64,000 nt of DNA from Anisakis pegreffii. Its lineage: Eukaryota > Nematoda > Chromadorea > Rhabditida > Anisakidae. The stretch lies in NCBI GenBank assembly GCA_035041965.1, contig JAPYMA010001110.1, positions 1-64,000 on the forward strand, given 5' to 3'. Positions 39,839-57,100 of the stretch are shown piece after piece; the stretch's first letter is position 1; the number at the start of each line of letters is the position of its first letter. Position numbers and translations under genes: made by a program. A model generated the notes under the pieces. The model saw nothing but the letters and a program-made list of their open reading frames with translations. It ran no database searches and was not told where the DNA came from.

Positions 39839-42744
39839 ATGAATCGATTAATACGATTAGGATGGAAATTTTTACATGGACCACGTATTTATTTCATTTA
39901 TTCGTCACCGCAATCAATTTACCCATCAAATTCATTTGAATCGATGGGTGATTCCATGTTATCATTTATGAAAGGTACTCTGAATATCTGCATCGCTCTG
40001 TCACCGATTCTTTTCATGGTTAGCTCTCTTTTGTTCTTCTGAAAGAAGTTTTGTGACTTTTAGTGCATAAGTTGGTTGCTATGAGACTTGTAAGGCTTAT
40101 ATACGATTTTTATATATTATATTTACATTTTGTTTGTAGATTATTTAAGATGATTTTATTCTCTAACTTATGGCAGGCACAACTTGCTTTTAACACGTAT
40201 ATTCATAATTTTATGTATTGATTGCTTATTCACTACGTATTGCTTCAGTCAAGAATGTTGAAACTTTTAGGGTATTCTTTTTTGAATAACGTTGAGAACG
40301 AAATGTATGCTTAATTTCAAATCGAAAGTGTTTGATTGATCAATGCATCCAGATTGATTGGACACAATTTCTGAGGCAGTCACAAGTTTCATTATAGGTT
40401 GCGTATAATAGATCACTGCTGAATGCGGCGAATGTTTTTAATTTGACGAAATTTTTGTTTGTTTACTATTCGGTTGCAATTGGAACGAGAACACTTGGAC
40501 GTGTCACAAATGAGGATTATTGCAAATTTGCCGATTTATTGTTGTTAGCGGATGGGAATGAAGACATGAAAAACAACTCACACCTAAGAATGCAGTTGGC
40601 TGATTACGACTATCAGGTTTTATTTGAAGGAGTATTTGTGGTGTTCTTTTCGATTTGTCACATTTTTATTCTATAGCCAATGCATGAGTTCAGTTCTCAG
40701 TTTTGATATTCTCGCCAAGTGATCGCTGTAAAAATGATCTTTTTCTCCGAATTATGATGTAGGAATTTTAGATTTTCGCAGCTCCAATAGATTTCAAGGC
40801 ACGTCGTCGCGATAGTCTCTCAATGAACACATACATCGATGAAAGTCCTTCTGATATGAATATGTTGCTGTCACCATTCCGCGATGCACTCGCTTATGTA
40901 CTCGTCAATACTTTTGGCAGACGTATGGTATACCCGGGAAGTGTTACTTTATTCAATATGCTCGTCGCGAATTTCGTTATTGAAGCGAGACGGAAATTGA
41001 TCGTCGAAAAGGTTCATTCAAAGAAGTTTATTTAATTGTTGAATGAATGTTGTCGATGTTTGAATACAAATTAATAATGTTAGTGCAGTTGTGGTTCTTT
41101 TTGAGGGTGGTAAACGAGCGATTATAGAAACACAGGATGCGAATAGAATTGACACGATGTTTGTGGATAATCGTGGTAAGAGTGACAATGGCAACATATT
41201 GGTGGTAACGTGCGAGGGGAATGCTGGTTTTTATGAAACTGGAATTATGGTCACTCCGTTATCTTTGGGATATTCGGTTCTCGGATGGAATCATCCTGGT
41301 TATTACATTTATGCATTCACTATGTTATGTCTGCGCCATATTATCCGTCTCGTATTTCTTTTCTTCGTTTTTCATTTAAAATGCTTTGTCTTTCATACTG
41401 AACACTTTCATCGAATTTTATCATCATTTTGAAAAGCGTTCATTTTATTGCTTATTTTTTACAGAATATTTTGAATGATCTGATTTGAAAGAAAAAAAAA
41501 CCCTGCGTATACGTTAAAAGAAATGAATTCTAAAGAATTGCTGTGCTTGTTAGGTTTCGCTGAGAGTAGTGGTCAACCGTCTCCATCAGAGATTAAGAAT
41601 GCAGTTGATAGTGTAATGCAGTACGCAATCGAAAAGCTTGGCTTTCGTGAGGAAGACATCACCATATATTCATGGTCGATCGGTGGATTCCCAGGCACGT
41701 GGGCTGCTGCTAATTATCAAAATATTAAAGTTGGTTTCAGTCCATTTGTTTGCCATTTTTTTATTGCGTATATTATTGAAGAAGTGTCAAGTTTTCTTTT
41801 CAAATATAAGCCTGTTCGATTGACATCGTTTCCATGCGAATGTGTTGTCGATGAATATATCCTGCTGCATTTTGTCCGTTTGCAATTGGTGTAGTTTGAC
41901 ATTCAAATTTTGCGATCAGATGAGCCTGTATGTGTATCTTAGGGTCTGATATTGGATGCAACATTCGATGATCTCTTACCCCTTGCTGAAGCAAGAATGC
42001 CGAAATCATGTGCGTCAATCGTGAAATACGCTGTCAGAACCTATATTAATCTTCCGGTTGCGAAACAGGTATCATTGCTTAGTTGTGCATAATAACTATT
42101 TTCAGCTGTTATTTTCAGTCACACACTAGGTAAGTTTTTCGTTCGAATAAAAGCGAATTATCTGATTTAAACAAACGCTTAACGAATGTTATTGATTTCA
42201 ATCATAATATTGGCTTAGAAAGAGTGCTTAAATGAATGCAGGAATGAGTAAGGAAATTAATCTGACATAATAAAGATGCGTGCACTAAGTGACATATGAA
42301 TTGATTTGATACAATCTGGTGAACGGGAAGTGTTAATTTTAGTTATCGTTATATAATGGTCCAGTATTATTAATTCGTCGTTCGCAAGATGAAATGATCA
42401 TAACTTCGGAAGGTGGCACTGACGAGGAACGAAAAGCGTCTAACCGTGCTAATTATCTACTTAAATCATTAATACGCTCAAGGCATCCAGGTCTCATCGA
42501 TGACGGCTTTGAGATTTATGTGGATCAGTGGTTGTCTGCCGAAGTAATCGAACGACTAACAATAACCACTGATAATGTGAACGTAAAACCATCGGTATCA
42601 TTAAACCATAATTACAGTGAACTGTCTGAATATGAACGTATTCAGTTGATTTTCAAGATATGTTCAAAATATTTTGTTGACTATGATTCTACACACAATG
42701 TTCCTTTGGAGCCGTTGTTGTTCAACATACCTACTTCCGTTTAA
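39839..42744 (+). CDS. ABHD16A: ABHD16-type alpha/beta hydrolase (phosphatidylserine lipase family), complete, 511 aa
   Basis: Seven exons join in phase: 39839-40018, 40398-40616, 40772-41011, 41106-41298, 41554-41729, 41943-42068 and 42343-42744 (TAA). Family blocks include LHGPRIYFIY near the start, LGRVTNEDYCKFADLL, TFGRRMVYPGSVTLFNML, NRIDTMFVDNRG, VTCEGNAGFYETG, GYSVLGWNHPGF, the nucleophile motif SWSIGG (Ser319), GPVLLIRRSQDEMI (Asp394) and DYDSTHNVPLEP (His496). These three fit the catalytic triad known for ABHD16A. Two hydrophobic segments near residues 45-60 and 75-92 anchor it to a membrane. The vertebrate enzyme (558 aa) makes lysophosphatidylserine from phosphatidylserine; the same role is inferred. 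The start is the internal ATG aligned with the family, not the upstream in-frame ATG-like codon at 39701, which would precede a likely trans-splice site at 39797. The exon 4 acceptor is TTTTTGAG. Confidence 0.93.
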
Positions 42745-44400
42745 ACTTTATGCGCTTCTTCAAAAATATCAACGAATGTTTTTCGCCATTGAAATTCATC
42801 AAGACTTTGGATTGTTGTGTATACATTTCCATAATTGTTGAGTGATCTCGACGACAACTGTAATTTTGGAACTTCTTGAGTGATGACTTGGATGATAGTG
42901 TCATGTTCCCGGTTGTTATCGGATGATCTCGGAAGTTCAGTATCCGTGCTATAATAACAGACTTGTTTGATGCATTGTTATTATTTTCATGTTTTATGAT
43001 TCGAAGGATAGTGTTATTGAACCAACTCATTGCTTTAACAACACAATCCTTGAACAGTTCTCTGTAGCCGAATGAGAAAAGATTGTGTTGTTGAAATTTT
43101 GTTGAATATCGATTCGTTAAATGACGTGTTCCCCCTTTTTTTTATTATTTATTTAACTACATCATCATGTTGTGTATGAAGATTAATTGGAATTCAGTTT
43201 GTTATTATCATTACAATTTATTATTGGCATCATTATTGAGATCGTTAAGAAAAGATACAGCATTTTATTGTGTTCTGAGTCGTTCAGTTACCATATTCCT
43301 TTTATCGTTTCACAAGACACTAAATGAGAAGAAATCTTCCACTTGTTTTCTTGTCCATAAAAATGCTTACGAAGGTGTAATCGTGATACCAAATAAAATT
43401 CAAATAAATGAATATTGCAATAATTTGTCGAGAAAAGTCAACAGCTATGGCATGTTTATGGTGTTTCGAATATATTCCAGCAGATTATCTTTTATAAAGG
43501 TCAGATTGGATCTGTGAGCTTATAGCAGCAAATTTGAGCCTATGTATTCATCAAGAAATGAATACGGTTTTCGAAGAGTTGTAGCGCCATTCGATCAAGT
43601 CAGTGATCGTTTGTGGTGCTAAACAAATGAAATTCTAGTTGAACGCTTATTTTACAGTTTACGAATGACTGTTCGTGCCACTGATGCACCAAAATGTTGT
43701 GGTGGAAATGAAAAGAAGAAATGACCACGTGATGTGATATTATAACTGGTTTGATGCAAGCATCGGCTATTTTTATTGCAGTGTAGTATTAATATGCGTT
43801 GTTGAAATAAAGATCACTTTTTAAAATAAAGATCAGACTAGTTCTGAAATAAAAGATCACATCAATTTTGTTATCATAGGAGCTGTTCTAGGCAAGCAAT
43901 AGGTCATTAAATTAACTTTTATCATTCCAAATAATAATATATTATAGTGATGTTTCATAGACGCTTTAAACCACATATAAATTTTTGGCTTTGCGATACG
44001 TATGTATGCAATTCAACAAACGATGTGCAAAAAGTATCACTTTGGTGGAATTGCTATGGTTTAGTCACTATCGATTCAATCAATTCAACGTTATCGATGA
44101 AATCGCTTGTCAAAAAAGCAACTGCGAGACTCCGTGATTGTCGTTTGCTTTATTCATAAAAGAACGACGTTATCGCACACTAATTACTGCTGCCCTCTCT
44201 CAGTCCCAATGTTTTTCTACAAATACATCAATTTCAATCACGTAGCTCATGCCCACCTTACGACATAAACAATGTGTAGTTGCATGCTACATACTATAAG
44301 TTATAAGATTACTATAAGGTAATTACTAGTAATGAAACACATTTTATACATATTACTACCAATAATATTTATCAAAATAAGTTTAATGCAACGATCAATG
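42745..44400. other. Region between convergent ABHD16-like and hpd-1 genes
   Basis: 3' regions of two convergent genes. Open frames at 43167-43517 and 43947-44159 (+) have no recognised content and no supporting splice sites. AATAAA-type hexamers near 43.81-43.85 kb are candidate polyadenylation signals. Confidence 0.5.
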
Positions 44401-47995
<3,595 letters not shown>

Positions 47996-49507
47996 CAAAA
48001 GATGAGCACAATTAAATGTATTCAGTAGAAACAAGAAAGAAGTTTTGGGTGCTTATATATAATCGTTTATATGAGGTGTAGTAGGCGTGTCAATTACAAT
48101 ACTGAGTAATCTTTAGCATATTAATCTTATGGTCATAATGATGATGAAAACAAGTCAGTGATCAATGATCTCTATTCTTATCTTATCATAACTACATATC
48201 TAACTGCATTCATTCATCTCGATTATATTCATACCGTCATTCATAAATCACTGATACATACATGATTGTACAACGATTGATGTTCCATTTCGTTGATATT
48301 GCCTTCTTATTCATTCATCTCCGTTTAAATATCATGAGCACTAACTATATGAACACACTCCATACGTTTGCTAGAGTGATGCACAAGCAGCACGAAAGAA
48401 CTGTTTTCTCCGATTCCTGAATTACTTGCCGATTCTGGCTCAAGTTGAATAAAAACCATTCCATGCAAAATCCGGACAAAAATACTATATATGAAATTGG
48501 CGCAAATCACTCGAATTTTTCATTACATAATAAATTGAACGTTCTTCTTTGTTGTTCAATTTTTGCATCGACTTTTGAAGCGCTGATGTGAGTAAAACGA
48601 CTCATTGGATCTAAGGCAAGCTGCTTACAAAACTTGAATATGGCATGTGCTATGTGTAAGCAAATATTATACACGAGTAATGCTTCTTATGATGCAAGAA
48701 TCGCACATTCAATGTTAACGTACAACAAATTTCACACAGATCAAGTGTCATTTACAGCATTCTTTCTGAAGAGAACATTGAAGAGATGGATGCAGCGGAG
48801 TGACACATGCGCAATCTGAAGAAATGTCATCGAAACAATTAACAATTGCACTTAACTGTAACAACGAAATGATTATTTTGATTTAAAACCACCGAAGTGA
48901 TCACTTCAATTATGATGCAATTTTCATTGAAATTGCTTAGCGTTGAATTGCGAGAGTTATTTTCGAAATTACTTTTCTATTCAATGAAATTGTAATTGTT
49001 GACTCTAAAATTGAAGAATAATTCACGCATTACCGAACTGATCAAATTAATTTCACCCAATACTCCGAATAAATCTTTTCTTTTTCTGCAAATTAGAGCA
49101 GTCGCCTAAAAAACCACAAAACAGTGTTGTGATTAATTCAATTAATTGTTTTCTGAAAGTTTAATAATTCCTTGATGCTACCACGGCCTCGTAGAATGAA
49201 GCATAGTTTGGTGCGAGCAGCAATCCGACTATTATTAAATAAATAATTCTCCTCAATCCCTTGTCTGCATCAAAGAGATACGATTCAAGCACTTTGGGTA
49301 GATGCCTTCATTCTTAATAATTTCGAATAGTTCTGAATAATTTGAACTCAGTTCGAACTTCGATTTCGAATTCGGAAAAATCTTATTTTAATCTTCAAAA
49401 ACATGTGCAAACTTATTGTGCTTATGCGCAAAGTGGACGCTTCTGGAATACACTGGTAGAATTTCATGCGTAAACGTGCAATAATCCTAGTGGAGTCTCT
49501 ATTCCAC

Positions 49508-49630
49508 GTTTTTAAAAACTGCTCTATTCCTCTCCAAAAACGACTCTATTCTATTTTGTGCGTTCCTCGTTTGAGAACTGTTCTATTCTATTCTATTTTA
49601 CCTCTTTAAACTGTGCTATTCTGTTCTAAA
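49508..49630 (+). repeat. TTCTA-rich repeat, copy 1
   Basis: Begins AAAACTGCTCTATTCCTCTC, continues with runs of CTATT, includes CGTTCCTCGTTT and ends in AACTGTTCTATTCTATTCTA. It is repeated at 50524-50620 in the same orientation, and a following CTACGCAGG block is also repeated (49752 and 50684), so the duplicated unit is larger than the pentamer tract. Confidence 0.7.
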
Positions 49631-50523
49631 CTGTTTATTTTGTTCTGCCAGAAAAGTGACACGATAGAAGTTGTGGTAGTTAGGATTGGAAACGTGTTTT
49701 TTTGGCATTTTCAGTGCAGATGTAGGTTTTTTTCCGGGTGGGAGAAGACTGTCTACGCAGGCAGTTGACAGCTTTTGACTGTGATGATTGGAGGAAAACG
49801 GAGGGTTTCGGGCTCTGGTAACCAACATCATAGAAGAACAGAAGATTCCCGTTTCTTCCCAACAGTTCGGTCAGAAAATGATGCATGATTTCTCGTTCCA
49901 ATGAGTTCGGAATGAACTGATTCGTTCAATCGAACCCAAATCCTCCAAGCATAAACTTCTATTGGAGGCGTAAAATGTAAACAATTTTTGTGATGGATTG
50001 CTCCTAGATTTTAGATTAGGACCAACATTTGAATGCGGGGTGTGCATTCGGAAACATAGTTGCATCTTTAGTTGTTTCTTGAGGGAATTCCTCGCAAACA
50101 GTCTTTAGCAGTTTTGAGAATTAATTGCGACAACTTGCCATTGATGAGCTGTTTCATCTCTCACTGATGGCCTTTCGTCTCTCCCTAGTGATATTTGATA
50201 TGACGTTTTGTAGTGGATTCGAATCTCTAACAGCCATCAGCACTGAATTACTTGAGAAACTCTTTCTCCGCCAACCTTGTGGAAGTACGAATGAATAATA
50301 ATAGGTAAAAAAAAGTATTAATAAAAACAATAATGATAAGAAAATTGATAAACGCTAATAAATAATAATAAGAATAAATAATAACATTAATAAATAATAA
50401 TGATTAATATAAAGTAATAATAGTAATGCTAACAAATAATAATAACGGCAAAAGTATAACAATGGTAATTTATCTCATTGCGGTCTTCACTTGGAACAGT
50501 TTAAGGAACAGCCAAAATCTGTT

Positions 50524-50620
50524 AAAAACTGTTTTATTCCTCTCCAAAAATGGCCCTATTCTATTCTATTCTATGTTCTACGTTCCTCGTTTCAAAACTG
50601 TTCTATTCTATTCCTTGGAG
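50524..50620 (+). repeat. TTCTA-rich repeat, copy 2
   Basis: Second copy of 49508-49630 with the same block order: AAAACTGTTTTATTCCTCTC, CTATTCTATT, CGTTCCTCGTTT, AACTGTTCTATTCTATTCC. Confidence 0.7.
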
Positions 50621-51232
50621 CAGAACAGGAGACAGCTTTGCTTTGAAAACATTTTACCAGTGGAAGTGGAGGTTGTATTCCATCTACGCAGGAAGTGTTT
50701 GTGCTACGGAAGCTAATACAATTATCAATTTTAATCGATTCAGATTTCCTTTAATGATTGACAGTTCTATTCAATATATCATTATTTGCGTTTGTTTCCT
50801 TGTAATCTTAGGGCTCCCAACGATACACTACACTAAGGGTGCTGATTGCTGTGGAAACCTAAGAACTGACCACAAAGGTTAGACTTAATTCATCAACCTC
50901 TTGCTGCAGACGAATCTCAATCTTAAAATTTCACTGCTCATGCAAAGAAACACCGTGCATCACATGCTCTGTGTTAAAGTGGAACTGCTGTTCAATGAGT
51001 TCGATTTACACAGCAGAGAAATACGAGAGACCTCATTGTGTGAGCAAAGTGTTGCGATTGATATGCGTTTTTACTCGTTTGAACTAGGATGGAGGGATCG
51101 ACTGAAGCATTTCTCGATGAATGAAACTGCGAATTTTATTACAGGGAAATTTAAAGAGGTGAAGGACAATATGAACTGACAATCATCATCAACCATAAAA
51201 CAGTTGAAGCGAAAGAATAATCATCCAGCACA

Positions 51233-51541
51233 CAGTGGTTCTGACGCTCTCGCGCTTCTTGGGCCATATGGTAGGAGAAGCGCTATTCCTCCCTCGAACG
51301 ATCTACTAATATCGTCAATACCCTCCCGTGTCATAATGTTTTACTTGAAGCTGTCAAATAAGAATTCAAAAAATTAATTCGGCGACCAAAAAGTTTCCTT
51401 CTGTGCAAACAACCGCTTGAAAAACATTAATGATCAATTGGGCAGTACCATTAGTCGCTATCAACTTTCCAACCTTCTCGATCTCCTTGACATCCTCAAA
51501 TATCCTTCAGTGGAGAATTCTTCACTTCATCAGAACCACTA
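51233..51541 (-). mobile_element. hAT-like MITE, copy 1 (about 309 bp)
   Basis: The ends are CAGTGGTTCTGACG and, inverted, TAGTGGTTCTGATG, a hAT-type terminal pattern. Its left end and a TATTCCTCCCTC block align with the reverse complement of the element at 60930-61170, so the two are related and lie in opposite orientation. No coding capacity. No clear 8-bp target duplication remains, consistent with age. Confidence 0.55.
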
Positions 51542-54107
51542 ACCTAGGAAATCAATTTTTTTGGCTCATGCAAAATACTCACTAAAATGCATAACTCTAT
51601 GGTGAAATCAAGCTAGCTATGAATTTCCGCAATGGAATTTCGTGATGTAATGAAGCAATTGTGAATCTATCCAAAACATCAATTACCTCGAGAGTTCCTT
51701 TAAAAAATTTCAGCTGTCAATTTACTTCCTCAGCTCAACATTGACAGACTGCAGTGATAGACTGTCACAAGGTAACTGACTACAACTCACTGAATTGTGA
51801 TAAACTGCGTGATTGTGCCACCTAAAAGTCAAGGATTCTGCACCTATAACGTTTAAAAAATTCAACAGAAAGCTCATTTCGGTGATATTGTAAATTCTGA
51901 GTGTATGCGTGCAATTTTGAAATTCTAAATTATGGAATGCAAATTATGGAAGGGTTTGAGTGTCATTATATAATGATGTTGTTTGTGATATATTATTGAT
52001 GAAACAATGAGAGAATGAAGATTTGAATGATTTGTTGACATTCATTTCAGTGAACACATCAGACATTTGTTTTTGTTCGTTTATCATCGCACGAAGATAC
52101 ATTTCTTGATTCCATATTCTTCACGCCCTCTGTTTATATCGCTTTTATTCTAATCGCTCTTCATTTTTCAGCAAAAATATAATGTATAATTTCATTCAAA
52201 ATTTTGAACGAAACCTTTTCATGTGAAACATCTAGAACAATAGTGGTGATAAAATCTGAAAGGACCAACAGTGCATCCATCTTAAGCAATGGTGATGAGT
52301 TTTGGAAACTTATTTTTTAAAACCTTAGCTTTAATTTTGGTTTTGACAATATGAATGCTTTTGAAAGTTCAGATAAAAACTTAGTGCGTCGAAAGAGGAA
52401 AAGAGTACTTTAAATAGGGAGTATATCTGCAACTGATTTATCATTATGAATGCAGTTTTTGATTGTCATCTGAGAAATTGTTCACAACAAGGCTATATAT
52501 TGGCATTATCATGCATCCACCACAATACTTGATTTTATCGATTATTGTTTACCATAATCGGGAGGATTAGAACAACTAATTATTCATCTCCATCGCTGCT
52601 CTTTCGTGATCAATCTGAAGAGCTCTATGTCCTAGTACAAAACTCAATCAGATTCATTCCCTCGCAATAGTATCATTCCCTAATGACAACATATGAAATA
52701 GAAACACAATGATAGAAATTGATTGGACGAATGAGATCATAGATGGAAACCGGAAGTAATGTTAAACAAGAATCAATTAATTATTACATAGTTGGTTGAC
52801 ACTTGTTTGATGTGAGTATGTATAAGTTCATGTCGACGACAACAATGAACATAATGGTTCGTTGCTGATCGTGAGATCAACTCTGAAAAGAACGGTCAAG
52901 AAGATCGTAAACGTTATTGTCTCATTACCAGTCGATTACAAACTTCGTGCGACATCACGATTCGACTGCATTCCGTTGAATATCTCTCGAACATTGTATG
53001 ATGCAGTCTTAATAGACAGATCCTTCCGATGCATATTCACAACATACCAAAAAGAGATGGATCGACAAAACAAGCTGAAATTATTGAGGTGTGTCAGTAC
53101 GAATGGTGACACTTAGCGCTTTTGCCCAGAAAATGCTAACCTGCAATAGACTACATCAGCTTGAATCCTTGAAAGGTAGTTGTTTTCAATTATTCATTGT
53201 ACTTTGACTCTTAACTTCGATGAAATGACTAACAATTGAACGGGAAACTATTACAGATGACTGAGATATTATTAGTCGATTAACTCAAAAGGACATTGAT
53301 TACGGAATAAATGATTGCATGCAATATGGTTGGACAATGAGAAGGTTTCGCAGCTACGAAGGGTGTTAAAATTGGTTTATTGTTTAACAACAAATTTATT
53401 AACGATAACATATTATGTAATGCTTTATAATATGGTGAAAGACACGCAAGAAAGCATTTATTGCATATAATATGCATCAATATTATTAAAAGACGGTAAT
53501 AAACTTAGTATTAATGAACAGCTTAGCAATAAAATTCATAATTGTTAGTTGATATCGTAACTGAGATATTCATCAATAATTAGCCTAGCATTGTTTTTCA
53601 CTTAATCAATTTGATGATGAATTGTCACTGAAATCGATTCGACATTAACAAACTGACAGTAGGTGTTATGTATGCAGCGAATGCAGACGGATATGTTAAT
53701 TGTCCCTCAAATGATATGTCTATCATTTATATGATTCTTACAATTATGATTTCAGATTATGCCTATATTTCTTTCACGCTTCATATCTTCATCCTATTCA
53801 TTCATTTCTGTCTGTTGTTTCAATCACATATCGTGCTGGATCATTGAAACAATCGTCATTTCTTTAGACATCTCTTCGAGATAATATACGTTCCCTGATT
53901 GGTTGAGAAGAAATTAAGTAGGTGGAGTTATGAGGATAGAGTCGGCAAGAAAGTGTGCGTGTTGTTGTTAGTAATAGAAAGAATAGTATCTACTGTAAAA
54001 TAGTGATGATATTCTAATAATTGCTCTGATATTACGCATTTATAAATTCAAGCATCGGATGAGATCGAGCCATTTCCGTCGATTGTATCCGTTTAAATCT
54101 GGTCACG

Positions 54108-57100
54108 ATGCAATCATTTGATATTGAGTCTTTGATCAAAAACGATTATCAAAAGCTATCACCGAACAATAATCAGCCTGAAAACAGTGATAATCATCAT
54201 TTGTTATCTACCTTGACCAGTTTCAACAGCAGTAACATCCGTCCGATTAAAAAAGAAATCGTTGAGCAGCAGTCCTCCATTGATCACTTCGATGATTCAA
54301 GTGTTAATGCTAATTTTCGATCTCAGTTGCCGGCTATGATATCAGATGCGAAGAACATGTGCTCATCCTCATCGACATCAGGTTAATTTCATACTCATTC
54401 TTGATTCATATCCATTGATTCATTCAATCGTTGCGATTGTTCTCATTGTTATACTGTTTCATTATTATTCTCATTGTTATACTGTTTCATCACACTCCAG
54501 CTATTCACAGTTTGATGTATCAACTTGGTGAAGTTTTGCTGGCCCGAGTTTAAGATATCATCCTTCGTGTTCTTGCAACGAACGAACACATCAAAAACTT
54601 TTTTCGCACAATTTCTTGAGACACTCTCATTCTAAACGTTGACAACAATGTATTCTTGACAAAAAAGTTTTACGAATAGAAACTACCCCTCTAATAACAC
54701 AGCAAATGCAACCACAGTAACTGAAATTTGATGCAGTAGTTAATTCTGATGTGAGCATATTTCATTCATGAAAATCATCTTTCAATTTTGCATTCCAATT
54801 TTTCATTACTCAACCGGCGAGTCTGGAAAGAACAGACATACCCAAAGGGTTCTGGAACAGACCTGAAAAATTTGAATGGTTCAGAAAATTTGGATGTGAG
54901 CGGGAATGAATTTCTTAAATGATGGACTGAGTTGCTGTGTTTGATTTCTTAGCACCAATTCACTTTTCAACAGCGATATTCAAAACATACAAACGAATAA
55001 AATGCAAAATCAGTGAAACACGTTCATATTACAGGCTAAGACCGTTCTCATGCTTCCATTCTGCTCTTGATCTTGTGTTCTTTTATGATGTTGTCCTGAA
55101 TTCTTTCACGATTTCATTCTTATGAAGGGTTTCCATATGGTTGGATACCACAATCCTTATAATAGCGATATTGTTTTATAAGTTAAGCCATCAACTTTCT
55201 CATGCTCGTCCACTTCAAAATTTTGCCTCGATTGCCTCCTAAATGGAAAGCATGAAATTCAATTTGTAATTTGTGCACTGTATCCATACGACTTTCCATC
55301 AATTCTCATCATTCACAAGCTTTTGATATGTATCCGTATTTCTGATAATGGAAACTTTCTAACTTTTCCAAGCGACAACCTTGCATCTATGTGCTTATAA
55401 GTACAAATATATGCACGAGATTTCATAAACAACCAATATCACTGACAAATTTCAATTGAAATTCATCATTCGAACATGGAACAAAAGGAAGGAAATAATT
55501 GAGGACTGATGATAATAATCGCTAGTGAAAAAATAATGAATGATAAAATGAAAAAGATCTATGCAAAGATATTGTCATGTAAGTGCAATAAGAATAATGT
55601 ATGTAAATGTTGAATGTATATGATTCGATTGGATGTAGTAAATGAGGATAGATATCATGTAAGATATAAAATGGAAGAATATTAAATGACAATAGAACAC
55701 ATTTCGAGATTGTCTGTCATCTGTATTCAATAATTGATATACATATTAAGCGTATATCCCAGCTCGAATGCTCATTAAATATGCACCTCACTTGTCTCTA
55801 TTCAAATTAAATAATTTATTCCAAACGAATAATATTTCATTTTGAGGAATAAGAATGAAGATTTTATCAATGCTCTTTTCTTACGATTAGCATGTTATTT
55901 CAGTTCCATATTATTATAATTCAGCCATCATTCATTCTTAATCATATTCTTTTCTTCTGCCCTTTACGCGCATTTAGCCAACGCATTCATTCAATTATTA
56001 ATCCTCATTTAGAACGATATTTTTTCGTGGTAATGTGAATTATTTAGATGGAGAATACGAATACGATAAGTTCATTCATTCGTTTTATAGCAACATTCAT
56101 TTACCACATTTATACACTTGATCATTCACAGTTTCTGTCTCGTTACCTTTTAACTGTCATAGTTAAAATTAAAATTCTGTTAGTGAAGCAATCATATTTC
56201 TCATCTCCTTCCATGAAGATCTCTATTGGAATTCAGGATGAATTTTAATTATATTTAAAAGTGAGTATGTATTTTTTTGAGTGGTTCATTTTAACTAAAA
56301 TTACGGTTTTAGCATTTAATTTAAGAGAAATGAACAAAATAGTATCAAATGAGTGTATAATTCACAGTTATGGAAACGAATCCAAAACATTCCGTCGAAC
56401 AAATTCGTTTTGAAAACAACAACGGCACATACTGCGCCCAAAAATGTTTGAAAGCAGTTGAATGCATTTTTATGGAAATAAAATTAATTTTTCGAGAAGT
56501 TGACTTACTCGTTAGTTTCAGTGAGTAAAGCAGAAAGCTTAAATGATTTTCTGTTGCTCCTCTAAAAATTCGTGTAGGGGATGAAAGCTATAACTAATCC
56601 AATGTTTTCTTCTTTGTACATTTCAGTACATCATCATATTTGAGATATCAGCCGACAGTACTCCAAATTTATTCACTCGAAATTGCGAATTAGAGAAATC
56701 GTTGAGACGGATTACGCTCAACTAAAAAAAAAACTTTTGACTCATCTTCTAATATCGTGAAATTTTTTAGTTTCAATAAGCCTAATCTGAAAACAGATTG
56801 ATTGTGTTGTATCGGTACACTAAACCGCCCTCTAATTATTAATCGTAAAAGGGAATCGAATACTCATTGTGAATGAAAATTCTAGACATAAGTTTACTGT
56901 GTGACTAGACAATTGATATCAATTAAGACTTTTACTGCGATGTTTCGAGAAGAGGCTCAGATCAAACGGTACTCATATAAATCGTACTTGTGAATAGGCA
57001 GGTGACAGAGATGTAGTTGATGTGATGCGTTTAAATGATGGTATTAAACAACAAAATGCCGATTCAATTATAATAACAATTCTCTTAAGAGACAACAATC

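Larger units (their letters stand above)
47996..54107. other. 6.1-kb gene-poor region upstream of both hpd-1 and vab-7
   Basis: Divergent promoters of hpd-1 (left) and vab-7 (right) must lie here. It contains TTCTA-rich repeats, a TAA/AAT-rich stretch (50.29-50.45 kb) and a hAT-like MITE (51.23-51.54 kb). Open frames at 50426-51179 and 52862-53116 (+) show no family signature. Confidence 0.5.
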
